From the NCBI RefSeq assembly GCF_019048865.1, contig NZ_CP077604.1:4464001-4528000 (forward strand): DNA of 64,000 nucleotides. The letters run 5' to 3'. Position numbers and translations under genes: made by a program. Shown here in pieces: positions 1 through 9,048 of the stretch. The notes beneath the pieces were generated by a model that saw only the letters and a program-made list of their open reading frames with translations, was not told the DNA's origin and did no database searches. Numbering within the stretch: position 1 is the stretch's first letter; every line of letters starts with the position of its first letter. The stretch is from Aquihabitans sp. G128 (GTDB lineage: Bacteria > Actinomycetota > Acidimicrobiia > Acidimicrobiales > Iamiaceae).

Positions 1-575
1 ACGAGCCACCGCCCGTCGGCGCACAGGCGGAGCAGGCGGCGGTTCACGGCCTCCCAGAGGGCGAAGCCGTGGTCGAGCGTCACCTCGAAGCCGGCGTAGT
101 AGCCCGGGTCGCGCTGCCACATGGCCCTCAGGCTGGTGGCCACCTCGCCGGGCGCGCGGACCACGGCCACGAAGCGGGTCCCCGGGCGCAGGGCCGGACG
201 CCATGCGTCGAGCACGTAGGGGAACCGAGGGTCCTTGATGCATGCCGGGCGCTCGGGCAGCAGGGCGGCGAAGCGGGCGCGCTGGGCCGGCGTGGCGCTG
301 ACCGACACCTCGTCGCCCAGCACCGCGAGCCAGGCCAGGCGCGCCGGTGCCTCGGCGGGCCCGTGGCCGGGCGGGAGGTGGGGGAGCAGGAGCTCGTCGC
401 CGAGCTCGGTCACCTCGACGTCCTCGTAGAAGCCACGGGGGTTGGCGTCGGTCGCGGCGAGCAGGTGCCGGCCGAAGTGGAAGCCGGCGTCGGCCAGCAG
501 CTGGCCCACCAGCGAGGTGCCGCTCCGAGGCGCACCCACCACCAGCACGTCGGGTGGTCCAGGCGGTGGGGGCAC
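1..575 (-). CDS. Sulfotransferase family protein (3' end cut by window edge)
   Basis: The reading frame starts at a GTG and runs off the left edge after about 191 codons. Near the N-terminus it has the PAPS-binding loop VGAPRSGTS, typical of sulfotransferases that move sulfate from PAPS to a sugar, lipid or protein hydroxyl. A second PAPS-type segment, FVAVVRAPGEVATSL, follows at about residue 130. The gene is divergent from two glycosyltransferases across roughly 115 bp, so a role in sulfating a surface glycan is plausible but inferred. The start is uncertain because no strong ribosome site precedes it; the P-loop lies about 12 residues after the chosen GTG. Confidence 0.82.
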   Translation of the reverse strand, partial: MPPPPGPPDVLVVGAPRSGTSLVGQLLADAGFHFGRHLLAATDANPRGFYEDVEVTELGDELLLPHLPPGHGPAEAPARLAWLAVLGDEVSVSATPAQRARFAALLPERPACIKDPRFPYVLDAWRPALRPGTRFVAVVRAPGEVATSLRAMWQRDPGYYAGFEVTLDHGFALWEAVNRRLLRLCADGRWL

Positions 576-691
576 CGCTCGTGCGTGCCCGCCGGGGCCG
601 GTTCCAGACGCGCCGGGTTCACCCGGTCGGGTGGATCGGCGGCTCGCCCGGCGGGTAGCGGGTGTCCACCACGATCGAGAAGGGATCCGTG

Positions 692-1762
692 ATGCTCCCC
701 CCGCTGCGGGTCGCCATCCTCGCGGCGAGCCGCCACCCCATCGTCGAGCCGTTCGCCGGCGGCCTCGAGGCCCACACCTGGCAGCTGGCCACCGGCCTGC
801 GGCGCCGCGGCCACCGGGTCACGGTCTTCGCCGGGGCGGGCTCGGACCCCTCGCTCGACGTCCGGCCCTTCGCCGGCGGCTCCCCGGTGCTGAGCGCCGC
901 GGCGCGGGCCGACGTGTCGTTCGGCCCGGAGGCCACGATGGTCGAGCACCACGCCTACCTCTCGACGCTGTTGGGACTGGCCCGCTCCGGAGCCGACGAG
1001 TTCGACGTGCTGCACAACAACTCCGTGCACCACCTGCCGCTCGCCATGGCGCCGGCCATCGAGGTCGCCCAGGTCACCACCCTGCACACGCCGCCGACGG
1101 CCTGGATGGAGCTGGCCGTGAAGGCCAGCCCGACCCCGCTGCCCATCCGGTTCTGCGCCGTCTCGCACCACACCGCCGAGGCCTGGCGGGGGACCGTCGA
1201 CGCCTCGGTCGTGCCCAACGCCGTCGACCTCTCTGCGTGGCGGGTCGGGCCGGGCGGCCCCGACGCCATCTGGTCGGGGCGGATCGTGCCCGAGAAGGGC
1301 CCGCACCTCGCCATCGACGCCGCCCGGGCCGCCGGGTTCCGGCTCCGCGTGGCCGGCCCGGTCCTGGACCCGGCCTACTGGCGCGAGGAGGTCGAGCCCC
1401 GGCTCGGGCCCGACGTCGAGTGGATCGGCCACCTGTCCCAGCGGGCCCTCGCCCGGGAGGTGGGCGCCTCGGCGGTGGCCGTCGTGACGCCCCGGTGGGA
1501 CGAGCCGTTCGGGCTGGTCGCCCTGGAGGCGTTGGCGTGCGGCACGCCCGTCGCCGCCATCGGTCGCGGCGGGATGGCCGGCCTCCTCGAGCCCGGGAGC
1601 AGCTGCGTGGTGGCCACCGAGGACACCGCCGAGCTGGCCGACGCCCTGGTTCGGGCCGCTCGCCTCGACCGGGCTCGGGCCCGGGCCCACGCCGAGGAGC
1701 ACGGCTCGCTCGACCGCATGCTGGACCGCTACGAGGACCTCTACCGCTCGGCCCGGGCGTGA
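692..1762 (+). CDS. Glycosyltransferase, GT4 family
   Basis: A 356-residue GT-B enzyme expected to transfer a nucleotide-activated sugar in the cytoplasm. The N-terminal acceptor domain opens with LRVAILAASRHPIVEPF followed by GGLEAHTWQLATGL, the usual GT4 glycine-rich start. The donor domain has SGRIVPEKGPHLAI and then PRWDEPFGLVALEALACGTP, containing the E-x7-E pattern that binds the donor. The ATG at 692 is preferred over an upstream GTG at 662 because a GAGAAGGGA ribosome site lies 8 nt before it. The next glycosyltransferase overlaps its stop by GTGA, so the two are translationally coupled. Acceptor and sugar are unknown. Confidence 0.88.
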   Translation: MLPPLRVAILAASRHPIVEPFAGGLEAHTWQLATGLRRRGHRVTVFAGAGSDPSLDVRPFAGGSPVLSAAARADVSFGPEATMVEHHAYLSTLLGLARSGADEFDVLHNNSVHHLPLAMAPAIEVAQVTTLHTPPTAWMELAVKASPTPLPIRFCAVSHHTAEAWRGTVDASVVPNAVDLSAWRVGPGGPDAIWSGRIVPEKGPHLAIDAARAAGFRLRVAGPVLDPAYWREEVEPRLGPDVEWIGHLSQRALAREVGASAVAVVTPRWDEPFGLVALEALACGTPVAAIGRGGMAGLLEPGSSCVVATEDTAELADALVRAARLDRARARAHAEEHGSLDRMLDRYEDLYRSARA

Positions 1763-2787
1763 CGCCCGGGGCGGGGCGACCGCTCGGCTGCTACGTCCAC
1801 CACCACGGAGCCGGGCATGGCGTCCACGCCCAGGCTCTCGCCCGGGCGAGCGACCGGCCCGTGGTGGGCCTCGGGTCAGGACCGCCGCCCGACGGGTGGA
1901 CGGGCACGTGGATCGCCCTGCCACGCGACGACGAGCCGCCCTTCGCCGCCGACCCCACCCGCGGGGGAGCGTGGCACTGGCTCCCGTCCGGCCACGCCGG
2001 CCTGTCCGCCCGGATGCGGGCGGTGGCCGGTTGGATCACGGCGGCCGACCCGGTCGCCGTGATCAGCGACGTGTCGTGCGAGGTCACGTGCCTGGCGGCG
2101 CTGCTGGGCGTGCCCACCGCCCACGTCCTCCTGCACGGGGACCGCACGGACCGACCGCACCGGCAGGCGTTCGACACGGCCGACGTGCTGGTCGCTCCCT
2201 GGCCGGCCGCCCACGCCGAGCCGGCCCACGGGCGGTGGGCGGCCAAGACCCGCCACGTCGGCCTGCTCAGCCGGTTCGACGGACGGCCGGCCCCGACCGG
2301 CGCCGGCGACGGCTCGGTCCTGGTGCTGGTCCCGGGCGGCCCGCACCCGTTCCGGACGTCGGCCATCACGGCGGCCGCGGCGGCCAGCGGCCGACCCTGG
2401 GTGGTCGCTGGCGCCATCGACGCGCCGGCCACCCCTGCTCCGGGGGTCGAGTGGCTCGGCCCGGTAGCCGATCCCTGGCCCCTGCTCGAGCGGGCCAGCG
2501 TGGTCCTGTCGGCGGCGGGAGCGGGCGCCATCGGCGACATCGCCGCCGCTCGCCGACCGGCGGTGCTCTTCCCGCAGCCGCGGCCGTTCGACGAGCAGGC
2601 GGTGGCGGCCCGGGCGCTCGCCACCACGGCACCCGTCCGCATCCTCGAGGCGTGGCCGGAGCAGGGCTGGTGGGCGCTCATCGACCAGGTCGCCGACCTC
2701 GACGGCACGACGTGGCGCCACCTGCACGACGGCTCGGGAGCGGCGCGCTTCGCCGTCGTCGCCGCGGCGCTGGCCGCCGGGAGCTGA
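1759..2787 (+). CDS. Glycosyltransferase, MurG/GT28-like
   Basis: A 342-residue protein starting at a GTG that overlaps the preceding stop by 4 nt. The N-terminus reads GCYVHHHGAGHGVHAQAL, like GT28/UGT enzymes where HGAGH-type segments contact substrate. The C-terminal half has VEWLGPVADPWPLLERASVV followed by SAAGAGAIGDIAAARRPAV, matching the donor-binding loop of MurG-like enzymes. Coupling to the GT4 gene and the adjacent divergent sulfotransferase suggests a small glycan-assembly locus. It is unlikely to be MurG itself because the division-cluster context is absent. Confidence 0.78.
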   Translation: MTPGAGRPLGCYVHHHGAGHGVHAQALARASDRPVVGLGSGPPPDGWTGTWIALPRDDEPPFAADPTRGGAWHWLPSGHAGLSARMRAVAGWITAADPVAVISDVSCEVTCLAALLGVPTAHVLLHGDRTDRPHRQAFDTADVLVAPWPAAHAEPAHGRWAAKTRHVGLLSRFDGRPAPTGAGDGSVLVLVPGGPHPFRTSAITAAAAASGRPWVVAGAIDAPATPAPGVEWLGPVADPWPLLERASVVLSAAGAGAIGDIAAARRPAVLFPQPRPFDEQAVAARALATTAPVRILEAWPEQGWWALIDQVADLDGTTWRHLHDGSGAARFAVVAAALAAGS

Positions 2788-2808
2788 CGCCTGCGGCGGC
2801 GGGTCGCC

Positions 2809-3042
2809 TCAGGAACCCTTCTTCTTCTTCCCCTTCTTCTTCTTCTTGCCGTTGCCGGCGCCCTGCTGGGCGTTGATGTTGTCGACCAGTGCGGGCTTCG
2901 AGCGGCCCTGGGCCTTGGCGTGGGCCTTGGCCGAGCGCTTCTCGCCCTTGGTCATCTTCTTCGAGGAGCCCTTCGGCTTCGGCTTCTCCCAGACCGCCTT
3001 CTTCTTCTTCTTGCCCTTCTTGGTCTTCTTGGCCTTGCTCAT
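2809..3042 (-). CDS. Lysine-rich small basic protein
   Basis: A 77-residue protein with 29 lysines. Runs of four or five lysines occur at both ends (KGKKKKK near residue 10, KKKKKGKKKK near the C-terminus), separated by a GSSKKMTKGEKRSAKAHAKAQ stretch and a neutral DNINAQQ segment. There is no membrane segment or signal. It could bind nucleic acid or polyphosphate, in the manner of histone-like tails, but no known domain is recognised. The codons are mostly AAG. No ribosome site precedes the ATG; a GGGTAGACG element ends 6 nt before it, suggesting a leaderless transcript. The reading frame looks genuine but the function is unknown. Confidence 0.72.
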   Translation of the reverse strand: MSKAKKTKKGKKKKKAVWEKPKPKGSSKKMTKGEKRSAKAHAKAQGRSKPALVDNINAQQGAGNGKKKKKGKKKKGS

Positions 3043-3048
3043 GGGCGC

Positions 3049-3057
3049 CGTCTACCC
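3049..3057 (-). promoter_or_regulatory. GGGTAGACG, putative leaderless -10 element
   Basis: The T of TAGACG lies 12 nt before the ATG of the lysine-rich gene. The same arrangement recurs before many genes in this window. Proposed as an extended -10 from position and recurrence only. Confidence 0.45.
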
Positions 3058-3075
3058 ATCGCCGGACCCGGGACG

Positions 3076-4630
3076 TCAGCGGCGGGGGTCGCGCCGGACC
3101 ACCAGGCCGTGCTCGTTGGTGATGCGGGTGCCGGTGAGCGTGCGATCCATGTGGCGCATGCGCCACGAAAGGAGGCGGGCCCGAGCCTCGGCCACGCGGG
3201 CGGCCACCGTCGGGTCCTCGATGAGCTCGCCGGCGGCGAGCACGTGCGGGTGGACCTGGTCGGGGTCGAGCTCCAGGTCGAACCAGAGGCCGGCGCCGTC
3301 GCCGAAGTGCACGTACTTGTCGGCGGCCGAGCGCACGACGTCGAGCGTGCACTGCTCCATGGTGAGGCCGAACAGGTCCTCGCCGAGGTGGCGGACCGGG
3401 TCGCGGAAGTCCCACTGCTGGTGCACCTCGGTGCGCCAGTCGGCGGGGACCGGGGCGTCGTGCAGGAACGGCTGGAGCTCGCGCCCGTCGACGGCGATGG
3501 GCACCTCGATGCCCAGCCAGGTGCACAGCGTCGGCATCACGTCGACCGACTCCGTGAACGCCTCGACGGCGAGGCCGCGCGTGGCGTCGGCCTCGGGCCG
3601 GGGGTCCACCACGATCAGGGGCACGTGGTAGCTCTCGTCCCACCAGCCCAGCTTCTCGACCAGCCAGTGGTCGCCCATCTGGTCGCCGTGGTCCGACGTC
3701 AGCACCACCAGGGTCTGGTCGGTGAGGCCACGGGCGTCGAGGTGGGCGAACAGCCGGGCCAGCTGGTCGTCGACCTCCGCCATGTTCCCCCAGTAGGTGG
3801 CCCGCAGCTGGCGGGCCTCGGCCTCGTCGGTGGGGCAGCCCGCCTCGAGGGCGCCGAAGTGGTGGATGGGGTGGACGTCCAGCTCGGCCTGGCGGTCGGC
3901 GAGCCGCTTGAACGGGGCGCCCTCGGCGGGGTCGTAGCGGTCGTGGTAGCCCTCGGGGGCCCGGTACGGCGGGTGGGGCCGGATGTAGGACACGTGGGCG
4001 AACCACGGCTCGCCGGCGGGGCGATCGTCGAGCCACTCGATCACCCGCTCGGTCAGGAACGCCGTCTCGGTGTGCTCGGCGGGGAACCGGGAGGGGGGCC
4101 CAGCTGTCTGCGTGGTCCTCGGCGCCGGGGTAGCCCGGGATCGGGGCCCACAGCTCCTCGAAGGTGGTGGGCACCTCGTGGCCGTGGGCGGCGAGCCACT
4201 CGAGCCAGGGCGCCAGGTTCCGCCACGTGAGCACGGTGCCCTCGGCGAAGCCGGGCAGGGTGCCCTCGTAGTCGAACAGCCGGGGGTCGGCGGGGTCGTC
4301 GACCACGCGCGGGTCGACGCTGGTGTCGGTGTAGCCGAACAGGGTGGGGTCGTAGCCGTGGGCGCGGACCTCCCGGGCGACGTTGGTGAAGCGGTCGTCG
4401 AGCGGGGTGCCGTTGGCCACGGCCCGGTGGTTCATGGCGTAGAGGCCGGTGTGCAGCGACGCCCGGCTGGGCCCGCACGGTGCGGTGACCGACCAGTGGT
4501 TGGCGAAGCGCACGCCGCGAGCCGCCAGGGCATCGAGCGTGGGCGTGCGCACCACCGGGTGGCCGGCCACGCCGAGGCAGTCGCCGCGCCACTGGTCGAC
4601 GGTGATGAAGAGGACGTTCGCTGCGGGCAC
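3076..4630 (-). CDS. Sulfatase (formylglycine type), one frameshift
   Basis: A type I sulfatase of about 518 residues that hydrolyses sulfate esters. The N-terminus ANVLFITVDQWRGD carries the metal-binding Asp, and TAPCGPSRASLHTG holds the C-x-P-x-R signature whose Cys is converted to formylglycine. Later motifs are YIRPHPPYRAPEGYHDRY and VVLTSDHGDQMGDH. The frame breaks within the six-G run at 4093-4098: removing one base joins DSWAPSRFPAEHTETAF and restores a full-length enzyme. This looks like a sequence error, though a real mutation is possible. The GTG start at 4630 has GGAG upstream. It is divergent from the GH3 glycosidase, which fits joint use of a sulfated polysaccharide. Confidence 0.86.
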
Positions 4631-4771
4631 CGGCGCTCCAGGGCTCTCGCCCGACCTTCGGGCGCCTGGCGACGCTACCGGGGCGCCCCGCAGGCCACGG
4701 CTACGGTCGGCGCCCGGGCGCCCGACCGGTCGGTCGTGGCGCCGACGGGTCGATTCGTGGAGGCGTGGGCC

Positions 4772-7201
4772 GTGGTGGACGAGGGACGAGCAGCGTCGGT
4801 CGAGCGGCAGGAGGCGGCCGCCGCCGTGGTCGCTCGGCTCGACCGCCGGACCAAGGTCCGGCTGCTCTCGGGCTCGGACATGTTCGAGGTGCGTGGCCTG
4901 CCGGAGCACGGCCTGGCGCCGATCGCGGTGGCCGACGGCCCCCACGGGCTGCGCCAGCAGGCCGGCGGCGGCGACCACCTGGGCCTGAGCGGCTCGGTGC
5001 CGGCGACGTGCTTCCCCACCGCCGCCACCCTCGGCTCCACCTGGGACGTCGCCCTGGTGGAGCAGGTCGGCGTGGCCCTCGGCGAGGAGGCGGCCGAGCA
5101 GGGCGTGGCCGTCGTGCTCGGGCCCGGCCTCAACATCAAGCGGCACCCCGCCGGGGGGCGGTGCTTCGAGTACCTCTCCGAGGACCCGCTGCTCAGCGGT
5201 GACCTGGCCGCCGCCATGGTCCGGGGCATCCAGTCCCAGGGCGTCGGCGCCTGCCTCAAGCACTTCGCGGTGAACAACCAGGAGTCGCACCGGCTGGTGG
5301 TCGACGCCGTGCTCGACGAGCGCACGCTGCGCGAGCTGTACCTGACCGGGTTCGAGCGGGCCGTGGCCGGCTCGGCGCCGTGGACGGTCATGTGCTCCTA
5401 CAACCTGGTCAACGGCACCTACGCGTCGGAGCACCATGAGCTGCTGCAAGAGGTCCTCCGTGACGAGTGGGGGTTCGACGGCCTGGTCATGACCGACTGG
5501 GGCGCCGCCAACGACCGCGTGGCCGGGGTGCGGGCGGGGCTGGACCTGGAGATGCCGGGCAGCGGCGGCGCCTTCGACGCCGACCTGCTCGGCGCGCTGG
5601 AGTCCGGCGCCCTGGCGGATGGCGAGGTGGACCGCTGCGCCGGGCGCGTGGTCGAGCTGCTGCAGCGCGCCCGGCGCGATCGGGTGCCGAGCGATCGGGA
5701 TGCCCACCACCGGCTGGGCCGCCGGGCCGCGGCGGCCGGCTCGGTCCTGTTGCGCAACGAGGGCGGGGTGCTGCCGCTCGCCACCGACCTCGGCCGGCTC
5801 GCCGTCGTCGGCGCCTTCGCCGAGGTGCCGCGGTACCAGGGCGCCGGCAGCTCCCAGGTGCACGCCACCCAGGTCGACCGGCTGCTCGACCTGGTGCGGC
5901 AGCGGGTGGGCCCCGGCACTGACGTGGCCTACGCCCCGGGCTACGACCCCGAAACCGGGTCCGGCGACGCCGCGCAGCTCCAGGCCGCCCTGGATGCGGC
6001 CGCCGGCGCCGACGTGGTCGTCTTCTGCGGTGGGCTGCCGGCCCCCATGGAGTCCGAGGGCTTCGACCGCCAGACCCTCGACCTGCCGGCCGGCCAGGTC
6101 GCCCTCATCGAGGCTCTGGCTGCCGGGCCGGCGCCCGTCGTGGTGGTGCTGAGCAACGGCGGGGTGGTCCACCTGCCCTGGGCCGACCGCGTCGACGCCG
6201 TGCTCGAGGGCTGGCTCGGGGGCCAGGCCGGCGCCGGCGGCACCGTCGACGTGCTCTTCGGCGACGTCGACCCCGGTGGTCGCCTGGCCGAGAGCATCCC
6301 GGCCCACGTCGCCCAGCTGCCGGCCGATCGGAACTTCCCCGGCCAGCCTCGCCAGGTGGAGCACCGCGAGGGCCTGGCCGTGGGCTACCGGTTCCACGAC
6401 ACGGCCGGCGTGGCGGCCCGCTACCCGTTCGGCCACGGCCTCTCGTACACGACGTTCGACTGGACCGACGCCGCCCTCGAGGGCTCGGGCACCGACGTGC
6501 GGGTGTCGGTGCGGGTCACCAACACCGGCGATCGGGCGGGCAGCGACGTCGTGCAGGTCTACGTGCGGGACCCCGAGGCCTCGGTGTGGCGTCCCCAGCA
6601 GGAGCTGAAGGGGTTCGCCAAGGTCCACCTCGCTCCTGGCGCCAGCGAGGTCGTCACCGTCGACCTCGACCGCCGGGCGTTCGCCGTGTGGGACGTGGCC
6701 GCCCACGACTGGCTGGTGGAGGCCGGTGCCTTCGAGGTCGTGGTGGCCCGGTCGACGGTGGCCGCGGTCGCCCGGTTCGACCACCACGTCGACTCGCCCG
6801 ACGTGATCTCGCCGGTGCCGCCGCCGGCCGGGCTGGTCATGACCGACCGCGAGCTCGAGGCGGCGCTGGGCCGGCCGATCCCGCAACCGGCGCCGGTGCG
6901 ACCGTTCCACCGCAACTCGACCCTGGAGGACCTGGAGACCACTGCGGCCGGCCGGGCCCTCGGGCGGGTGGTGGTGAGGGTGGGCCTGAGCGAGGCGGCC
7001 AGGGAGTTCCCCGACCCCGATGCCGCCACCGAGGCGATGGTGCGCACGGCGCTGCGCGAGGGCCCGATCCGCGGCCTGGTCCTGCTCAGCGGCGGCCGGG
7101 TCCCCTTCGCCGCCGTCGACGCCCTCCTCGCCGCGTTCAACCGCGACGGCGCCGGGGCCCGCCGCACGGTCCGCCGCGCCCTGCGACGACGGCGGACCTG
7201 A
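4772..7201 (+). CDS. Glycoside hydrolase family 3 (beta-glucosidase-like)
   Basis: An 809-residue enzyme removing terminal beta-linked sugars. Domains in order: a TIM barrel (about 20-300) with ADGPHGLR, GPGLNIKRHPAGGRCFEYLSE (split by GGR) and KHFAVNNQE; the nucleophile motif VMTDWGA at about 235; an alpha/beta sandwich with VVLSNGGVVHLPW; and a C-terminal fibronectin-like domain beginning VRVTNTGDRAGSDVVQVYV. No signal peptide is visible, so it is probably cytoplasmic and acts on imported oligosaccharides. The start at GTG 4772 is chosen because GGAGG lies about 9 nt upstream. The last 120 residues after the FnIII domain are an extra helical tail of unknown role. Confidence 0.9.
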   Translation: MVDEGRAASVERQEAAAAVVARLDRRTKVRLLSGSDMFEVRGLPEHGLAPIAVADGPHGLRQQAGGGDHLGLSGSVPATCFPTAATLGSTWDVALVEQVGVALGEEAAEQGVAVVLGPGLNIKRHPAGGRCFEYLSEDPLLSGDLAAAMVRGIQSQGVGACLKHFAVNNQESHRLVVDAVLDERTLRELYLTGFERAVAGSAPWTVMCSYNLVNGTYASEHHELLQEVLRDEWGFDGLVMTDWGAANDRVAGVRAGLDLEMPGSGGAFDADLLGALESGALADGEVDRCAGRVVELLQRARRDRVPSDRDAHHRLGRRAAAAGSVLLRNEGGVLPLATDLGRLAVVGAFAEVPRYQGAGSSQVHATQVDRLLDLVRQRVGPGTDVAYAPGYDPETGSGDAAQLQAALDAAAGADVVVFCGGLPAPMESEGFDRQTLDLPAGQVALIEALAAGPAPVVVVLSNGGVVHLPWADRVDAVLEGWLGGQAGAGGTVDVLFGDVDPGGRLAESIPAHVAQLPADRNFPGQPRQVEHREGLAVGYRFHDTAGVAARYPFGHGLSYTTFDWTDAALEGSGTDVRVSVRVTNTGDRAGSDVVQVYVRDPEASVWRPQQELKGFAKVHLAPGASEVVTVDLDRRAFAVWDVAAHDWLVEAGAFEVVVARSTVAAVARFDHHVDSPDVISPVPPPAGLVMTDRELEAALGRPIPQPAPVRPFHRNSTLEDLETTAAGRALGRVVVRVGLSEAAREFPDPDAATEAMVRTALREGPIRGLVLLSGGRVPFAAVDALLAAFNRDGAGARRTVRRALRRRRT

Positions 7202-7223
7202 GCAACGGGCGCGGTCGGACGGC

Positions 7224-7994
7224 TCAGGCGGGCTCGGCCCAAGGCGCGACGAGGGCCTGGAGCGGGTCGACCAGCGCCATCTGCAGCAGCGGGCCGAAGG
7301 AGATGCGGTGGACGCCGAGCTGCTGGAGGTCGGCGAGCGAACCGGCTGCCGAGCCGTCGACCGGGTGGGCGATGACGTTCAGCGGGCCCGCCAGCTCGGC
7401 CAGCAGGGTGCGCACGGCATCGGCGTCGGGGGCCTTGGGCGGGTAGGCGCAGCGGGCGCCGGCGGCCTCGCACAGCAGGAGGCGGCTGACCGCTTCGGCC
7501 ACCGGGTCGGCGAAGGTGCCCTCGGGCTTGAGGAACACGTCGGTCCGGGCGTTGATCACGAGGTCGACGCCCTGCGCGTCGGCGGCGGCGCGCAGGCCGC
7601 CGATGTAGTCGGCGTGCTCGTCGGGGGAGCGCAGCCGGTCCTGGCTGTGGACCGTGTCCTCGACGTTGATGCCGACCGCACCGGCGTCGAGGACCCGCTC
7701 CACCAGCTCTGCGGGCGGGGTGTCGTAGCCGGACTCGACGTCGGCGCTGACCGGCACGTCGACCGCGCCGGTGATGCGGCGGATGCCGTCGAGGGCGTCG
7801 TCGAGGGTCATGCCCTCGTTGTCCTGCTGGCCACGTGAGTCGGCGAGCGGGTGGCTGCCGATGGTGAGCGCCGGGAACCCGGCGTCCACCACGGCCCGGG
7901 CAGACCAGGCGTCCCAGACGGTGGGCAGCACGAGGGTGGTGCCGGCGTGGTGGAGGTCGAGCAGCTTCGTGGCCTTGGCGGCGAGGTCGGTCAT
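7224..7994 (-). CDS. Isocitrate lyase/PEP mutase family protein
   Basis: A 256-residue TIM-barrel enzyme of the PEP mutase/2-methylisocitrate lyase family, which makes or breaks C-C or C-P bonds next to a carboxylate. Visible family features are PTVWDAWSARAV, the substrate loop SHPLADSRGQQDNEG, the metal region VSADVESGY, GINVEDT and VINARTDVF. The KKCGH catalytic loop of true isocitrate lyase is absent, as usual in this subfamily (often oxaloacetate decarboxylase-like), so the exact substrate is open. It is convergent with the GH3 gene with only 22 bp between stops. No ribosome site is seen; a GGGTAGACA element lies 13 nt upstream of the ATG. Confidence 0.85.
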   Translation of the reverse strand: MTDLAAKATKLLDLHHAGTTLVLPTVWDAWSARAVVDAGFPALTIGSHPLADSRGQQDNEGMTLDDALDGIRRITGAVDVPVSADVESGYDTPPAELVERVLDAGAVGINVEDTVHSQDRLRSPDEHADYIGGLRAAADAQGVDLVINARTDVFLKPEGTFADPVAEAVSRLLLCEAAGARCAYPPKAPDADAVRTLLAELAGPLNVIAHPVDGSAAGSLADLQQLGVHRISFGPLLQMALVDPLQALVAPWAEPA

Positions 7995-8001
7995 GGCCGG
8001 C

Positions 8002-8010
8002 TGTCTACCC
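8002..8010 (-). promoter_or_regulatory. GGGTAGACA, putative leaderless -10 element
   Basis: The T of TAGACA lies 13 nt before the ATG of the PEP-mutase-family gene, which lacks a ribosome site. Almost identical to the element before the lysine-rich gene. Confidence 0.45.
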
Positions 8011-8043
8011 TGGCGGCGCCTCGTTCGCGCGGCGGTGGCGGGT

Positions 8044-8354
8044 TCAGCCCATGAGGTCCGTGGTGCCGGTGATCTCGAACAGGCGCTGCAGCGCCGGTGA
8101 GGCGTTGGTGCGCTGAGGCTGCCCAGGTCGCGGTGGGCCAGTGCGGCGGTCAGGAGCGCGTTGAGGCCGCTGGAGTCCATGTAGGTGGTGTGGCGGAGGT
8201 CGACCACGACGTGGTCGGCGCCGCTGCTCGTCGCCTGGGCGAGCACGGCCTCGAGCGCCGGGGCCGACGCCATGTCGACCTCGCCGACGACCTCGACCAG
8301 GGCGGCGAAGCCGATCTCGACGAGTCGCACCCGGAGCGGGTTGGGGCCGTTCAC
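8044..8354 (-). CDS. STAS-domain anti-sigma-factor antagonist, frameshifted
   Basis: A protein of about 103 residues of the SpoIIAA/RsbV type, which frees a sigma factor by binding its anti-sigma kinase when unphosphorylated. The core VEVVGEVDMASAPALEAVL and the phospho-site segment YMDSSGLNALL are clear. The frame then breaks near 8105-8120; the natural C-terminus NASPALQRLFEITGTTDLMG lies in the neighbouring frame, and one missing base would reconnect it. The GTG start overlaps the upstream HTH gene's stop (GTGA), so the two are coupled. Probably a sequence error and not a dead gene. Confidence 0.8.
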
Positions 8355-8917
8355 GAGGCATCGGGCCGATCGCTCGAGGCGGTGCGCTCGCGGGGGACGA
8401 GGTGGAGGCCGGCCCGCTGCTCGGTCCGAGGGCCGTCCTCGAGGAGCTGGGCGGCGAGCTCCAGGTCGAGGATCCGGTGGTGCTCGCCGAGCTCGCCGAG
8501 CACCAGCGTCGCTTCGTGCAGCGCGCCGAGCAGCGGGGCGAGCGAGGGGTCCTGCGGGCGTTGGCCGAGGAGGTCGCGGAGGCGTCGGTCCAGCACCACC
8601 ACCACGTCCGCAGCGCCGTCGAGCTCTTGGCGGGTGGGCGAGAGGTGGAGCTCCACGTCGAGGTTGATGCGGGTGCCGGTGGTGCCGACCACGGCGGCCA
8701 GCCGCCCCAGCAGCTCGTCGTCGAGGTCGAGGCACCGGCCCTGCTCGACCTCTCGCCACCGCGCCGGGGAGATGGCCGCTCGGCCGGCACAGGCCCGGAC
8801 CGTGAGGCCCATGGTGCAGCGGTGGCTCGCCAAGACGGTGCCGACCTCTCGCGCTCGCACCGCAGCGCGGTTCTCGGCACGGACGACGTCGAGCAGGCGT
8901 CGGGGGTCGGGGCTCAC
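8351..8917 (-). CDS. XRE-like helix-turn-helix protein coupled to STAS gene
   Basis: A 188-residue protein. Residues 30-75 look like an XRE-type HTH: VRACAGRAAISPARWREVE, then GRCLDLDDELLGRLAAV. Between about 85 and 170 comes a helical region rich in Leu and Asp/Glu (LGELGEHHRILDLELAAQLL) with no recognised enzyme motif, perhaps a sensor or dimerisation part. The GTG start has GGAG about 7 nt upstream. The stop overlaps the STAS gene start, suggesting a joint job in stress signalling. An inverted repeat at 8979-8995 upstream may be its own operator. HTH assignment is moderate. Confidence 0.62.
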   Translation of the reverse strand: MSPDPRRLLDVVRAENRAAVRAREVGTVLASHRCTMGLTVRACAGRAAISPARWREVEQGRCLDLDDELLGRLAAVVGTTGTRINLDVELHLSPTRQELDGAADVVVVLDRRLRDLLGQRPQDPSLAPLLGALHEATLVLGELGEHHRILDLELAAQLLEDGPRTEQRAGLHLVPRERTASSDRPDAS

Positions 8918-8978
8918 GGCTCGCTCCAGGAGGTGGATGCGGTCGCCGGGGTCCGGGGCAACGCGCCGATCGGACGGA

Positions 8979-8995
8979 TCGAGCCAAGGGCTCGA
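8979..8995. promoter_or_regulatory. Inverted repeat TCGAGCC-AAG-GGCTCGA upstream of HTH-STAS pair
   Basis: Perfect 7-bp arms with a 3-nt spacer, about 62 bp before the HTH gene. A GGTACCGT sequence on the minus strand near 9003-9010 could be its -10. The palindrome would then sit just downstream of the transcription start, as an autoregulatory operator would. Confidence 0.4.
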
Positions 8996-9048
8996 CGATC
9001 GAACGGTACCCCCGCCGAATGTCACCCGAGGTGGTGGTACGCCGCTGG

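Noticed and set aside
2678-6910. A 1410-codon open frame on the minus strand
   Set aside because: It overlaps the GH3 gene antisense, mixes unrelated low-complexity text and lacks any domain except the embedded sulfatase N-terminus. It is a GC-rich shadow frame.
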